Of a stretch of 64,000 bases of DNA, positions 49,500 to 57,435 are shown piece after piece (position 1 is the first letter of the stretch; each line of letters starts with the position of its first letter). Both the position numbers and the translations under genes were made by a program. The stretch covers positions 1 to 64,000 of the forward strand of contig NZ_CAKZLP010000041.1 of the NCBI RefSeq assembly GCF_937127095.1, given 5' to 3'. Source of the DNA: an uncultured Amphritea sp. (GTDB lineage: Bacteria; Pseudomonadota; Gammaproteobacteria; Pseudomonadales; Balneatricaceae). The notes beneath the pieces are model-generated. The model did no database searches. It worked only from the letters and a program-made list of their open reading frames with translations, and had not been told where the DNA came from.

Positions 49500-49970
49500 C
49501 TATTCAGTCGTTACAAAGGATATTTCCACAAAAAAATCCCCTGCATTCGTCGAAAATGGAACCACAATAATCGGTCCTGAAGAGGAATGATTGATATGGT
49601 GCGATTCGCCGCTGACAACCACCGGGGTTGCCATATTCAGTTCATGGCCGTTTTGTGACAGCTGTGCTACAGCTCCCCCAGCCGACATATTGGTTAACTC
49701 CCCCACCATATCGGTGACGGTCTCATCGATGGTCGTCAGGGTTTCTCCCAGCATCCGCTCGGTAATATCCAGAATCACTGACTGAGTGAAAGAGACGGCA
49801 AAAGAGCCTTTTGCATGAGGCCCGGCTAACCCCATAATACCGGTCACATGTCCCTCGGCACTGGTGGAGCTTTTAAGATAGGCTTTTCCCGCTGAACACT
49901 CGATATTGGCCATGGTCGACAGAACATTCACCATGGATTTTAAAAACGGGTTGACGTATGCAAACTTCAT
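49500..49970 (-). CDS. CheX/CheC-like chemotaxis phosphatase-type protein
   Basis: A 156-residue CheC/CheX-like fold: FAYVNPFLKSMVNVLSTMA, VILDITERMLGETLTTIDETV, and DMVGELTNMSAGGAV, the CheX-type helix with Glu-x2-Asn. CheX dephosphorylates CheY in other bacteria; the activity here is inferred. ATG 49970 with AGGGTGGT upstream is chosen; the longer frame from 50000 lacks a ribosome-binding site. No che operon adjoins. Confidence 0.85.
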   Translation of the reverse strand: MKFAYVNPFLKSMVNVLSTMANIECSAGKAYLKSSTSAEGHVTGIMGLAGPHAKGSFAVSFTQSVILDITERMLGETLTTIDETVTDMVGELTNMSAGGAVAQLSQNGHELNMATPVVVSGESHHINHSSSGPIIVVPFSTNAGDFFVEISFVTTE

Positions 49971-50213
49971 AATTGTTACCACCCTTTGAAAAATCAGCAA
50001 AAGACGCGCGTACCCTTGTACAGAGACCTGTACACCCTGTTATTTCTTGGAATCGGGGGTGATGGCGCGAAAATTTAATCTGTGAAAACTTAAAGTTACC
50101 AAAAACAGCAGGCTGAGTCTGGATCATACTAACCACAATGGGGAAGGAGGGGCCGCAATGAGCTCAGACCGCTGCTCGACAAAAGCAAACCGCAGCTGCA
50201 CTACTCGTTAGTT

Positions 50214-50255
50214 ACTAGACGGAAAACTTTGTTTTCCTTGCTGGAAAAAGCATAA
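50214..50255 (-). repeat. Hairpin-repeat family, locus D
   Basis: Minus strand: leader ATGCTTTTTCCAGCAAG, hairpin GGAAAAC/GTTTTCC with an AAA loop (50221-50237), then GTCTAG. Same leader and exit motif as locus C, entirely different AT-rich stem. Confidence 0.78.
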
Positions 50256-50599
50256 AACGATTAGCCGTTCTTCTTTCCTGTCAGCTTTGTGGCAAACGCG
50301 GATATTGATACCCAAATGGTTAAAATGGGGGGCAAGGGTCGGTTCAGATCCTGTTAGCTGGGGGTTCGAGCCGAACAAAGCGATACAACGGAGCGTAGCG
50401 ACGGCCCGCAGGGTCAGGCAAAGCCTGATAATTTATTAAGGTTTCCTCCTTTTTAATTCCCCCTATCTCCTTGTTATTTATGGCTTATCCACCTGAGCCT
50501 AATGCGCCTCTAAAGCCGTTTTCGGGGCGTATCTATAGTTGTTTTTTCAATGATGAAGAACATGAGTGTAGCGCTGAATTTCTATCAAAATAATTAAAG

Positions 50600-50659
50600 T
50601 ATCTATATTTCAAATAGATAGCCTTTACATTTGATATTTATGCTGCACTGCAGCATAAA
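50600..50659. promoter_or_regulatory. Two adjacent palindromes upstream of a small gene
   Basis: An inverted repeat TATCTAT/ATAGATA (50600-50606, 50614-50620) and a perfect 23-base palindrome with 11-base arms (50637-50659) lie 200-260 bases before the small gene at 50860. They could be operators or a transcript hairpin; no long T-run follows. Confidence 0.45.
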
Positions 50660-50859
50660 GGTCGTGACTTTGTTTGCGTTGTTGTATATAAATTATACAG
50701 TCTGGTTGTTTGTATGATGCTAATGAGCAGGCCATATAGATCTCTCAAGGTTTTACCAAAGATAATAATCGAATGGTGTTTTGGCTATTCGGGTTTAGTT
50801 TTTAGCAAAGTAGGTTTCTTGATTTTTTGTTGCGCAATAGTACTGCGCTGGAGGTAACT

Positions 50860-51045
50860 ATGAGCATACCCACTAGCATGAACTTAACTGAATTATTGGA
50901 AAGAACACAGTCGCTGGCTGATAGCTACTATGAAATCCTGTCATCCTGCGATAGCGTTGAAGAGATCTCATCTCTCAATAACTGGTATTGGAATGCTATC
51001 CATGGGCTTTGGATACCTGCACCAATGATTGATCAGGCTGCCTAA
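50860..51045 (+). CDS. Small protein of unknown function
   Basis: 61 residues from ATG 50860, preceded by an almost ideal GGAGGTAAC ribosome-binding site. Predicted mostly helical (LTELLERTQSLADSYYEIL, then EEISSLNNWYWNAIHGLW), acidic, no membrane helix or signal. I do not recognise it. The longer frame from 50827 has no start signal. It lies in the AT-rich accessory stretch. Confidence 0.65.
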   Translation: MSIPTSMNLTELLERTQSLADSYYEILSSCDSVEEISSLNNWYWNAIHGLWIPAPMIDQAA

Positions 51046-51435
51046 ACCGTGGAACTCTTGTGATATTCCTGCTGGCTTTAAGGTTTATCGCGTTTTACTG
51101 GGCAAGGATTCCTCATGATAGCTATTGGTTTAGTTCTATTCTGAAGCTTCTTTCACAATCTAAAACAGACTTACCACCGGGTACACGAAGAGCATAGAGA
51201 CAATCTGATGAATATCTCTACTCTGTGACCTCTGTGGTGAAACCTTTACCTATCTCTTTTTTGCGTCAGGCGTTGAGACTTTTACTAATGGATTCTGGCC
51301 TGAGCCACCAGGTAGCACCAGTGAGCTGCCAAGAGGCATTCTGGTGAGCCTTCGCTGATTGGTAGCTGTTGACCGTGAGTGAACCTTCGTGATCCACTAC
51401 GCGGGTAAATAAGCATCGATCAAGGATCGCAGACG
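51046..51435. other. Gene-free stretch before the EamA exporter
   Basis: About 390 bases with no supported gene. Around 51215-51245 it has a CTCTGTGACCTCTGTGGTG tract, which looks like degraded repetitive filler common between accessory genes; a related CTCTGTGGT tract recurs near 54425. No clear promoter. Confidence 0.5.
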
Positions 51436-52302
51436 TTGGACAATAATAAAAATCCTGCATCAATAGCCGCATTATGGATGGTCGGAGCTCTTCTTTCATT
51501 TATGACCATGGCCATCGCCGGGCGTGAACTATCAGACGAACTCAACACCTTTCAGATCCTGTTCTTTCGCAGTGTTATCGGTTTATTCGTGATCGCCTGT
51601 TTATTACAGCGCAATGGCTGGCAGCAAGTCCGTACCCCGGCGATATCAAAGCATTTGTTTAGAAATCTGGCGCATTATGGCGGTCAGTTTGGTTGGTTTT
51701 ACGGCCTGGCATTCATTCCGCTGGCGCAGGTATTTGCGATTGAGTTTACCGTGCCGGTGTGGACCGCTTTACTGGCCGTGTTCTTTTTAGGTGAGAAATT
51801 AACCGTCCCCCGGATGATCGCTATTGGATTGGGCATTGTCGGTATGTTGATCATCTTGCGTCCGGGTCTGGAAGTGATGAACCCCGCCGCTCTGGCGGTG
51901 TTAGGCGGTGCGATCTGTTACGCGATCTCCCATATTAAAACCAAACAGCTGGCCCATATCGACACTCCGCTTTGCATCCTGTTTTACATGACGGTAATCC
52001 AACTACCGTTAGGGCTGATCCCGGCATTGTATGATTGGAAAACGCCATCCCTTGACGCCTGGCCCTGGATTCTGTTGGTCGGATTAACCGCCATGAGCGC
52101 CCATTACTGCTTAACCCGAGCCATGAAATTGATTGATGCCACCGTTGTCGTCTCGATGGATTTTCTAAGACTGCCCCTGATCGCCGCGGTGGGCTTTCTG
52201 TTTTATGGCGAACCGCTGGAGTGGGCTGTTTTAATCGGCGCATTAGTGATGTTAATCGGCAACTACATCAGCAACCGGGCGGAAAAAAGGAAGTTGAATT
52301 AA
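51436..52302 (+). CDS. EamA/DMT-family exporter
   Basis: A 288-residue drug/metabolite transporter with ten membrane helices in two EamA repeats (ALWMVGALLSFMTMAIAGREL at the start; PLAQVFAIEFTVPVWTALLA closes the first repeat). Such proteins export amino acids, nucleobases or drugs; no substrate can be read. Start is TTG with AAGGA nine bases upstream; ATG 51478 is a possible alternative but would cut the first helix. Confidence 0.87.
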   Translation: MDNNKNPASIAALWMVGALLSFMTMAIAGRELSDELNTFQILFFRSVIGLFVIACLLQRNGWQQVRTPAISKHLFRNLAHYGGQFGWFYGLAFIPLAQVFAIEFTVPVWTALLAVFFLGEKLTVPRMIAIGLGIVGMLIILRPGLEVMNPAALAVLGGAICYAISHIKTKQLAHIDTPLCILFYMTVIQLPLGLIPALYDWKTPSLDAWPWILLVGLTAMSAHYCLTRAMKLIDATVVVSMDFLRLPLIAAVGFLFYGEPLEWAVLIGALVMLIGNYISNRAEKRKLN

Positions 52303-53110
52303 GGTTTCTCGTAGCTCGTAGCTCGAAAAAGCAAATGACAGTTTCTTATGTGGGAGTGGCGTTAGCATGCCCTCTGGGGATTGGATTACTGCTATCTCTT
52401 CTCAGCGTTCAACCTCGCTCGAACCATTAAATATTCACCACAGTACCCAAAGGGCATGCTAAGAACACCGGGGTCACAGAGAAAGTGCTTCTTTGATAGC
52501 CGCACATATTCCCGTTATTCGCTGTGGAGAATTCCCTCAGATTTTTGGCCTTTATATACAACAGTACTGGGGTTGTTATATCTCAATTCTCCCATTCAGG
52601 GGCCCCCTTTCCCTTGAACAAGGTAAACATTGAACTAACGCTTTGATTTAACAGAATGTGGATATTATGATTGAGGCAAGTTTATGGCAGGGACGCAGCC
52701 TTTACAGGCACTATAATTCTGTAATATGTCTCTCGTAATTCTTGTTAACCTGCTGATATATAGAATGAATGTGAATATTGGCCTATCGAATCCCCAGAAT
52801 TATAGTGTCTGGAGATATAGTGCCAAAGGTCTCTATAATTAGCTGTAACATACCTTCATAGCGTAGCGAGAAGGGTATCCCATAGTGTAGCTCTGTAGAT
52901 TTCTCTTCCTAAAGGATTTATTTCCTCATGGAAGGATCTTCTATATCAATTAACCCTCCACGCCAATGTCATATAATAGCAAGCTATATCATCATCCCCG
53001 TTACATATAATTCAAAGAGATAACAGGCCTTAATATACCGAAAACATTGATTTTATCGCATTCCTATGTCACTTTCCTGATTCAGATAATGTCATTTAGT
53101 GGTTTTTTTT
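52303..53110. other. Gene-poor AT-rich stretch with an inverted repeat
   Basis: About 800 bases between the exporter and the Fic gene. It has a perfect 13-base inverted repeat (52709-52721 and 52795-52807), a possible decayed copy of the hairpin-repeat leader (GCTCGAAAAAGC near 52321), and a hairpin ATACCTTC/GAAGGGTAT near 52853-52879. No coding frame is convincing; one open frame of about 78 codons at 52381-52617 lacks a ribosome-binding site and recognisable features. Confidence 0.55.
52709..52807. repeat. Perfect 13-base inverted repeat, 73 bases apart
   Basis: CACTATAATTCTG at 52709-52721 is the exact reverse complement of CAGAATTATAGTG at 52795-52807. A further ATAGTGCC near 52817 echoes the first arm. 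Could be the ends of a tiny non-autonomous element. Confidence 0.7.
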
Positions 53111-54322
53111 ATGAGTTCCAATATCAATTCATTCAGCCTTTGGCCTGTTTCTTACGATAGCCCTGTTGTTGATTTGTGCTTCGAGCTTGAAGAGCTTAGG
53201 GCTTATAGGCCTCATAGCACTACACCTGACTGGCTTTTTTTCCAGCTGAAAGACATTCTTCATTCTGCAGAAAGCTTGATGTCACTTAGACTAGAGGGAA
53301 ACACAACCGAGATAGTTGAGTATGCACAAGCCAGGCAATCCGGTGATTTCGTGAAAGAGCCTATCAAGGAAATTTTCAATTATGAGAAGGCCTTGACGCA
53401 TACGATGAAGCATCTTGAGAATGAAGGAGATATAGACGGTGATCTCATCTGCCAACTTCATGAAATTGTTGTGGATGGACTGACGCCCGTACAAGCTGGC
53501 GGTGACGGCGATATGCATCCAGGGCAATACTCATTCATCAAGGAAGAAGGGATCAGACGCGTAGGGAGCGAAACAGCAGGGAAATATCACTACCCGCCAG
53601 TTTTTCCAGATAATGCCAAATACATGCTGCGTCTATTTGAGTTTATCGAAGCTGACCATGGTAAAAAATATGATGCGATAAAGATCGGACAGGCGCATCA
53701 ACTTTTTGCTTGGATTCATCCATTCAATAACGGAAATGGTCGAGTTGGACGATTACTTACTCATGCTATGTTAATCAAAGCTAACTTTAGCGTCGCAGGG
53801 TTACTAACTCCATCTTCCATCTTTTGTGGAGATAGATCAGCATACAATGCTCGATTGTCTGCCTGTGACGATCTATCAAACGATCCTGCTAAAGAGGAGT
53901 GGCTTGTATACGTCTTGGGTGGAATTGTTAAAGAATTCAAAAAAGTTACAAATCTTATGGATTTTGAATTTGTGAAAAAAAATATCCTACTAGCGGCAAT
54001 CAACGGTGCCTATGAACAAGGGAAAATTGAGCAGAATGATCATAAGATTCTGAAATGTGTCTATCATCTGGAAAGTTTCAAAACGGGCGATACCTCAGAC
54101 CTCAAGCTTGCCTCTGCATACAGATCAAGATTGCTTAGCGCTATGCTTGAAAAGGGACTGATCAAACCGAAGGCAGAAAAAGGTCGTATCTATCAAGTTA
54201 ACTATCTTCATCCACAATTAATGTACGGGGTTCTCAAAGCACTTGAGTATCAACGAATGCTTCCTCCGCCAGACAAAATGCTAGCAAATGCTATTAGTAA
54301 AGAGCGAGGTGAGCTCGAATGA
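53111..54322 (+). CDS. Fic family protein (likely AMP-transferase) with N-terminal inhibitory helix
   Basis: About 403 residues. An N-terminal Fic_N-type helix carries SLRLEGN, matching the class II inhibitory motif (Ser/Thr)-x3-Glu-(Gly/Asn). The Fic core has the catalytic loop HPFNNGNGRVGRLL (about residue 206), complete with His, Gly-Asn-Gly and Arg. A winged-helix-like C-terminal part follows. Fic proteins transfer AMP or similar groups to target hydroxyls; the target is unknown. ATG 53111 is preferred to GTG 53099. No clear ribosome-binding site. AT-rich codon use fits the accessory island; no antitoxin gene adjoins, as expected for a self-inhibited form. Confidence 0.92.
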   Translation: MSSNINSFSLWPVSYDSPVVDLCFELEELRAYRPHSTTPDWLFFQLKDILHSAESLMSLRLEGNTTEIVEYAQARQSGDFVKEPIKEIFNYEKALTHTMKHLENEGDIDGDLICQLHEIVVDGLTPVQAGGDGDMHPGQYSFIKEEGIRRVGSETAGKYHYPPVFPDNAKYMLRLFEFIEADHGKKYDAIKIGQAHQLFAWIHPFNNGNGRVGRLLTHAMLIKANFSVAGLLTPSSIFCGDRSAYNARLSACDDLSNDPAKEEWLVYVLGGIVKEFKKVTNLMDFEFVKKNILLAAINGAYEQGKIEQNDHKILKCVYHLESFKTGDTSDLKLASAYRSRLLSAMLEKGLIKPKAEKGRIYQVNYLHPQLMYGVLKALEYQRMLPPPDKMLANAISKERGELE

Positions 54323-54689
54323 GAGCACTTGTGCTGGACTGAAATCAACGGTGAAATCAACGGGGTCAGAGTCATTGATCCAGCTAGCTTAACTGGACCA
54401 GTTTTTTCACTGCGTGCTTCATGTCCTCTGTGGTTAAACAGGCGAAGTGGCCAAAAAGTTACAGGTGGTCAGGGATGAACGAGATGTTTAGATATTTTGG
54501 AATCCAGCCCATGCGAGTGAGTAAAAGATTGATAGCCGTGGACTGGTACTGAGGGTCTGTGTTTTACACGGGCAAGGATATTATTGAAGAGCCGGATGCG
54601 GTAATTCTGTACGTTCGGATCTGTGTGGGGTCGCCTCGGTAACGGGGCGCTCTACCACGACTATGTCAATAGTTTAAGCAGGTTTAGAC
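54323..54689. other. Gene-free stretch between Fic and the DUF1330 cassette
   Basis: About 370 bases. At 54357-54378 AACGGGGTCAGAGTCATTGA resembles sequence that often flanks REP-associated (TnpA_REP) transposase genes, here without a transposase. A CTCTGTGGT tract lies near 54425. The rest is unassigned. Confidence 0.5.
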
Positions 54690-54983
54690 ATGAAGAAAGC
54701 TTACAACATAGTTAACATTTTACGCATTAGAGACCATGAGAAATTCAATGAGTATGTCGCTGGTCATATTCCAACTATTGAAAAATTTGGTGGCAAGTTC
54801 TTAGTCAAAGGTGACTCTGGAGAAATATTGGAAGGCTGCTGGGAAAGTAACCTTATGGTTGTTCATGAGTTTCCAAGCATCGAACAATTTAAAGAGTGGT
54901 ATAACTCGGAAGAATACCGCCCATGGAAGGAGTTACGTCAGTCTTGCGCAGACGTAAATGTAATTCTCACTGAAGGAGAATGA
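54690..54983 (+). CDS. DUF1330 family protein, probable integron cassette gene
   Basis: A 97-residue dimeric ferredoxin-like (ABM/DUF1330) protein: KAYNIVNILRIRDHEKFNEYV, GGKFLVKGDSGEILEG, and EFPSIEQFKEWYNSEEYRPW. The function of DUF1330 is unknown. The stop codon is followed after two bases by an attC-like site on the same strand, the usual layout of an integron gene cassette. No integrase gene is in the window. Confidence 0.87.
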   Translation: MKKAYNIVNILRIRDHEKFNEYVAGHIPTIEKFGGKFLVKGDSGEILEGCWESNLMVVHEFPSIEQFKEWYNSEEYRPWKELRQSCADVNVILTEGE

Positions 54984-54985
54984 GC

Positions 54986-55075
54986 AGATAACAAATCAAT
55001 CAATGACCGCCAACAAGCTGACTTGGACCTCCAAAACGCTACGCGTTTTTCCGGCCCGTTATTGAAGCGTTATTT
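54986..55075 (+). mobile_element. attC-like recombination site
   Basis: 90-base site. Outer boxes AGATAAC (54986-54992) and GTTATTT (55069-55075) are complementary with one G-T wobble. Inner boxes TCAATGACC and CGTTATTGA pair imperfectly, leaving bulges. The centre holds AAAACGC/GCGTTTT with a TAC loop, flanked by GGACCTCC and CCGGCCC. The TAACAA...GCGTTA ends and the GGACCTCC-hairpin-CCGGCCC middle resemble attC sites of chromosomal integrons. Confidence 0.75.
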
Positions 55076-55111
55076 TAGGACCGTACCTAAACGTACACCC
55101 GACCCCCATGC

Positions 55112-55180
55112 CCATGCTTTTTCTAGCAAGTCACGAAGTGACGTCTAGCGAGCGGCGCAGCCGCGTTCTAGCCACTGGCC
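55112..55180 (+). repeat. Hairpin-repeat family, locus C (two hairpins)
   Basis: Leader ATGCTTTTTCTAGCAA, hairpin GTCAC/GTGAC with GAA loop (55130-55142), spacer GTCTAGC, hairpin GCGGC/GCCGC with GCA loop (55152-55164), then GTTCTAGCCACTGG. It begins about 40 bases after the attC-like site. This is the clearest copy of the family. Confidence 0.87.
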
Positions 55181-55210
55181 GCTTAAAAACTAAGTCCTAC
55201 CCGCCCCTCA

Positions 55211-55948
55211 TTACTTCAATAAAAACCCCCGCTCTTGAAGAAAAGACAACATATGCGGCCGCGCTTCTTTTACCAGCATGCCGGACATCTGTTCGCTCCA
55301 GGTCATCTCTTTATTGCCGCCGGTACGGCTTTGGTAGTATTCACGCACAGATTTATCGTATTCAGCGATGGTTTCTTTATCGCCACTGTCGCTATAGCTG
55401 TCCTGTTTCAGGATGACTTCGACCGGCAGACGGGGTTTCACTTCCGGGTTCTGATCCGGATAGCCGAGACAGAGACCGAAGACCGGGTAGACCAGTTCTG
55501 GCAGCTCCAGCAGTTCTGATACCCGGGCGATCTGGTTGCGGATGCCGCCGATATAGACGATGCCTAAGCCGAGCGATTCAGCGGCGATAGTCAGGTTTTG
55601 AGCGAACAGTCCGACATCAACGGTAGCGGTGATAAACTGTTCTGTGAAGCCAGAGTTGATCTCGGCGTCGTTCATTTCGCAGGCGAGCTTGTTGCGCTGC
55701 ATATCGGCACAGAACACTAGAAATACGGGTGCTTCGCCAACATAAGCCTGACCACCGGAGCACTCGACCAGTTGATTACGCTTGTCCTGATCATTCACCT
55801 GAATAACGGTACAGGCCTGAATGAAGCTGGAAGTGGCGGCAGCCTGTCCGGCTTGCACCAGGGTATTCACAGTTTCTTGTGGAATCGGCTGATCGGTGAA
55901 TTTGCGGATTGATCGGTGGCTGTTGAGTAGCTCTATAACGGCGTTCAT
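55211..55948 (-). CDS. NfsA-like NADPH nitroreductase / flavin reductase
   Basis: A 245-residue FMN nitroreductase: LLNSHRSIRKFTDQPIP (FMN phosphate site), TVDVGLFAQNLTIAAESLGLGIVYIGGIRN, and VFGLCLGYPDQ, as in NfsA/Frp. These oxygen-insensitive enzymes reduce nitro compounds, quinones or flavins. It starts 12 bases after the alkB stop and probably ends the operon that begins with the phosphorylase gene. Confidence 0.9.
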   Translation of the reverse strand: MNAVIELLNSHRSIRKFTDQPIPQETVNTLVQAGQAAATSSFIQACTVIQVNDQDKRNQLVECSGGQAYVGEAPVFLVFCADMQRNKLACEMNDAEINSGFTEQFITATVDVGLFAQNLTIAAESLGLGIVYIGGIRNQIARVSELLELPELVYPVFGLCLGYPDQNPEVKPRLPVEVILKQDSYSDSGDKETIAEYDKSVREYYQSRTGGNKEMTWSEQMSGMLVKEARPHMLSFLQERGFLLK

Positions 55949-55960
55949 CGGTTATTCCAT

Positions 55961-56554
55961 CTAAGTATCGGTGGTGAGTGTATGCCGGAAGGTCAGGTTG
56001 ATCCGTCCCTCCAGTGGCCGACTGGTTTTGGGCACGCTGTGGTGCCAGTAATGTTGTAACTGGCCTGCCATTATCAGCAGGGAGCCGCTATTGAGCAAGA
56101 GTTCCTGTTGCGGAATCGCTTTATCAACGCGGTGGCGCAGCAGAAAACGGCGTGGTTGGCCCAGGCTCAGGGAGGCGATCACCGGGTTTCTGCCCAGCTC
56201 GGGCTCGTCGTCGCTGTGCCAGCCCATACTGTCTTTGCCGTCGCGGTAATAGTTAATCAGTACGGTATTGAAATGCTGATTGGCGAGAGATTCTACGCGC
56301 CGTTTCAGCTGCTGGATCAGCGGGTGCCAGGGCTCCGTTTGCAGGGTTAGACCGGAATAGCGGTAGCGGATGCCCGGCTCGCCCTGAAAGCACTGAAGTC
56401 GGGGGATGCTGACCATTCGGCCAAACATTCTGATCTCGGCCTGGTGCCAGTTAAGTGTTTGCTCCAGTGTCTGATATAGCGATGCAGTCTGTTCTTCGGG
56501 GATGAAGTGGGGGGCGAGCTGTAACTCGCCCTGAGGAATGACGATCTTTGTCAT
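55961..56554 (-). CDS. AlkB-like 2OG-Fe(II) dioxygenase
   Basis: A 197-residue oxygenase with iron ligands in MGWHSDDEPELG (His-x-Asp) and a C-terminal His in LQHYWHHSVPK, plus the 2-oxoglutarate arginine (RINLTFR). This resembles the ALKBH2/3-like bacterial AlkB group, which removes methyl groups from DNA or RNA bases. Its start overlaps the stop of the PRPP-synthetase-like gene (ATGA). Confidence 0.9.
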   Translation of the reverse strand: MTKIVIPQGELQLAPHFIPEEQTASLYQTLEQTLNWHQAEIRMFGRMVSIPRLQCFQGEPGIRYRYSGLTLQTEPWHPLIQQLKRRVESLANQHFNTVLINYYRDGKDSMGWHSDDEPELGRNPVIASLSLGQPRRFLLRHRVDKAIPQQELLLNSGSLLIMAGQLQHYWHHSVPKTSRPLEGRINLTFRHTLTTDT

Positions 56555-57435
56555 CCCTCCAGCAGTTCCCGGGTGGCTACTGCAATCGCCGGGGCGATCT
56601 CGATCTGACTGCTGGGGTGGGGGATACAGCGACTGGTGATCACATCCGCGACCGCTTGCAGTTGCGGGTAGGCATCGGTGGCGAATATCCCGTGCACGGC
56701 AATGCAGGTGGCTCGGGGCATCCCTGCATTTTGCAGGTGGGTGATGGTCTCCAGCATGGTCCTGCCACTGGAGATGATGTCATCGACTAACACCGGCGTG
56801 TGCTGATGCCAGCGCTCCACTTCCGGCAGTGTGACTTCTACATCATAGTCACCCCGGCGGATCTTGTTGAGCACCTGAAAGGGTGCACCTGCCAGCTTAG
56901 CCACACTGGAGACCCATTGCTCGCTCTCGCTGTCCGGGCCGATCAGCAGTGGCTTTTGAATATTCTCTTTGATCCAGTCAGCGATGAGCGGCGCTGCATG
57001 AACGACTCGCGAGGGGATTGTATAGATCTCATCCAGCGAGTCGTAACGGTGCAGGTGGGGGTCAACGGTCACCAGAAAATCGACTGTTTGGGACAGCAAC
57101 CGGGCAAAGGGCCGCGAGCTGACGCACTCACCTTCATGAAACTGTTTGTCCTGACGCATATAGGCGAGATAGGGGGTGATCAGCCCGATCTTTGCGGCAC
57201 TCATCTGTCGCAGGGTGTCACTTAACAACACCAGCCTGAGAATCTTGTTGTCGGGCTGGTAGAGGTTGCAGAAGATCACCACGTTATGGCCTTTACAATC
57301 GGTCAGCACCCGCAGATAACTCTCATCATCGGGAAACCGGCGCAGCTCTATCTCGCCTTTCTGAGCATTGAGTTCGCCTAGCAGTTGGGTTTCCAGTTGT
57401 GGGTCTGATTCCAGATTAAATAGTATGGTTTTCAT
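56551..57435 (-). CDS. Ribose-phosphate pyrophosphokinase-like protein
   Basis: About 294 residues with the PRPP synthetase fold: LRRFPDDESYLRV (ATP site; the family usually has Asp-Gly-Glu), PYLAYMRQDKQF, DPHLH (Mg/ATP site), the loop KIRRGDYDVEV and the PRPP-binding VLVDDIISSGRTM. Similar shorter relatives are paired with thymidine/AMP-phosphorylase-like genes in proteobacteria; this may be a salvage enzyme rather than the housekeeping Prs. ATG 57435 has GGAG upstream; it overlaps the phosphorylase 3' end by 20 bases. Confidence 0.85.
   Translation of the reverse strand: MKTILFNLESDPQLETQLLGELNAQKGEIELRRFPDDESYLRVLTDCKGHNVVIFCNLYQPDNKILRLVLLSDTLRQMSAAKIGLITPYLAYMRQDKQFHEGECVSSRPFARLLSQTVDFLVTVDPHLHRYDSLDEIYTIPSRVVHAAPLIADWIKENIQKPLLIGPDSESEQWVSSVAKLAGAPFQVLNKIRRGDYDVEVTLPEVERWHQHTPVLVDDIISSGRTMLETITHLQNAGMPRATCIAVHGIFATDAYPQLQAVADVITSRCIPHPSSQIEIAPAIAVATRELLEG

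Larger units (their letters stand above)
50001..50859. other. Gene-poor accessory stretch with repeats and palindromes
   Basis: About 860 bases without a credible gene. It contains hairpin-repeat locus D (50214-50255), two neighbouring palindromes (TATCTAT/ATAGATA at 50600-50620 and a perfect 11-base stem TTTATGCTGCA/TGCAGCATAAA at 50637-50659) and low GC in its right part. A short GC-rich tract at 50365-50435 resembles a decayed coding or REP fragment but I cannot assign it. Confidence 0.6.

Noticed and set aside
49411..49501. Further copy of the hairpin-repeat family near TTTATTAGCCAG
   Set aside because: Only a short match to the locus B spacer; no leader and no clean hairpin, so not counted.
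50330..50380. tRNA-like GGTTCGAGCC segment
   Set aside because: No acceptor, D or anticodon stem can be formed around it; chance match to a T-loop.
52311..52335. Sixth hairpin-repeat locus at GCTCGAAAAAGC
   Set aside because: The leader is recognisable, but the adjacent sequence is a direct GTAGCTC repeat rather than a clear hairpin; treated as a possible relic only.
52381..52617. 78-codon open frame downstream of the exporter
   Set aside because: No ribosome-binding site, no recognisable motif, and it runs through repeat-like filler.
54349..54400. Insertion sequence or REP-transposase gene
   Set aside because: The flank-like motif is present but no transposase coding sequence follows.
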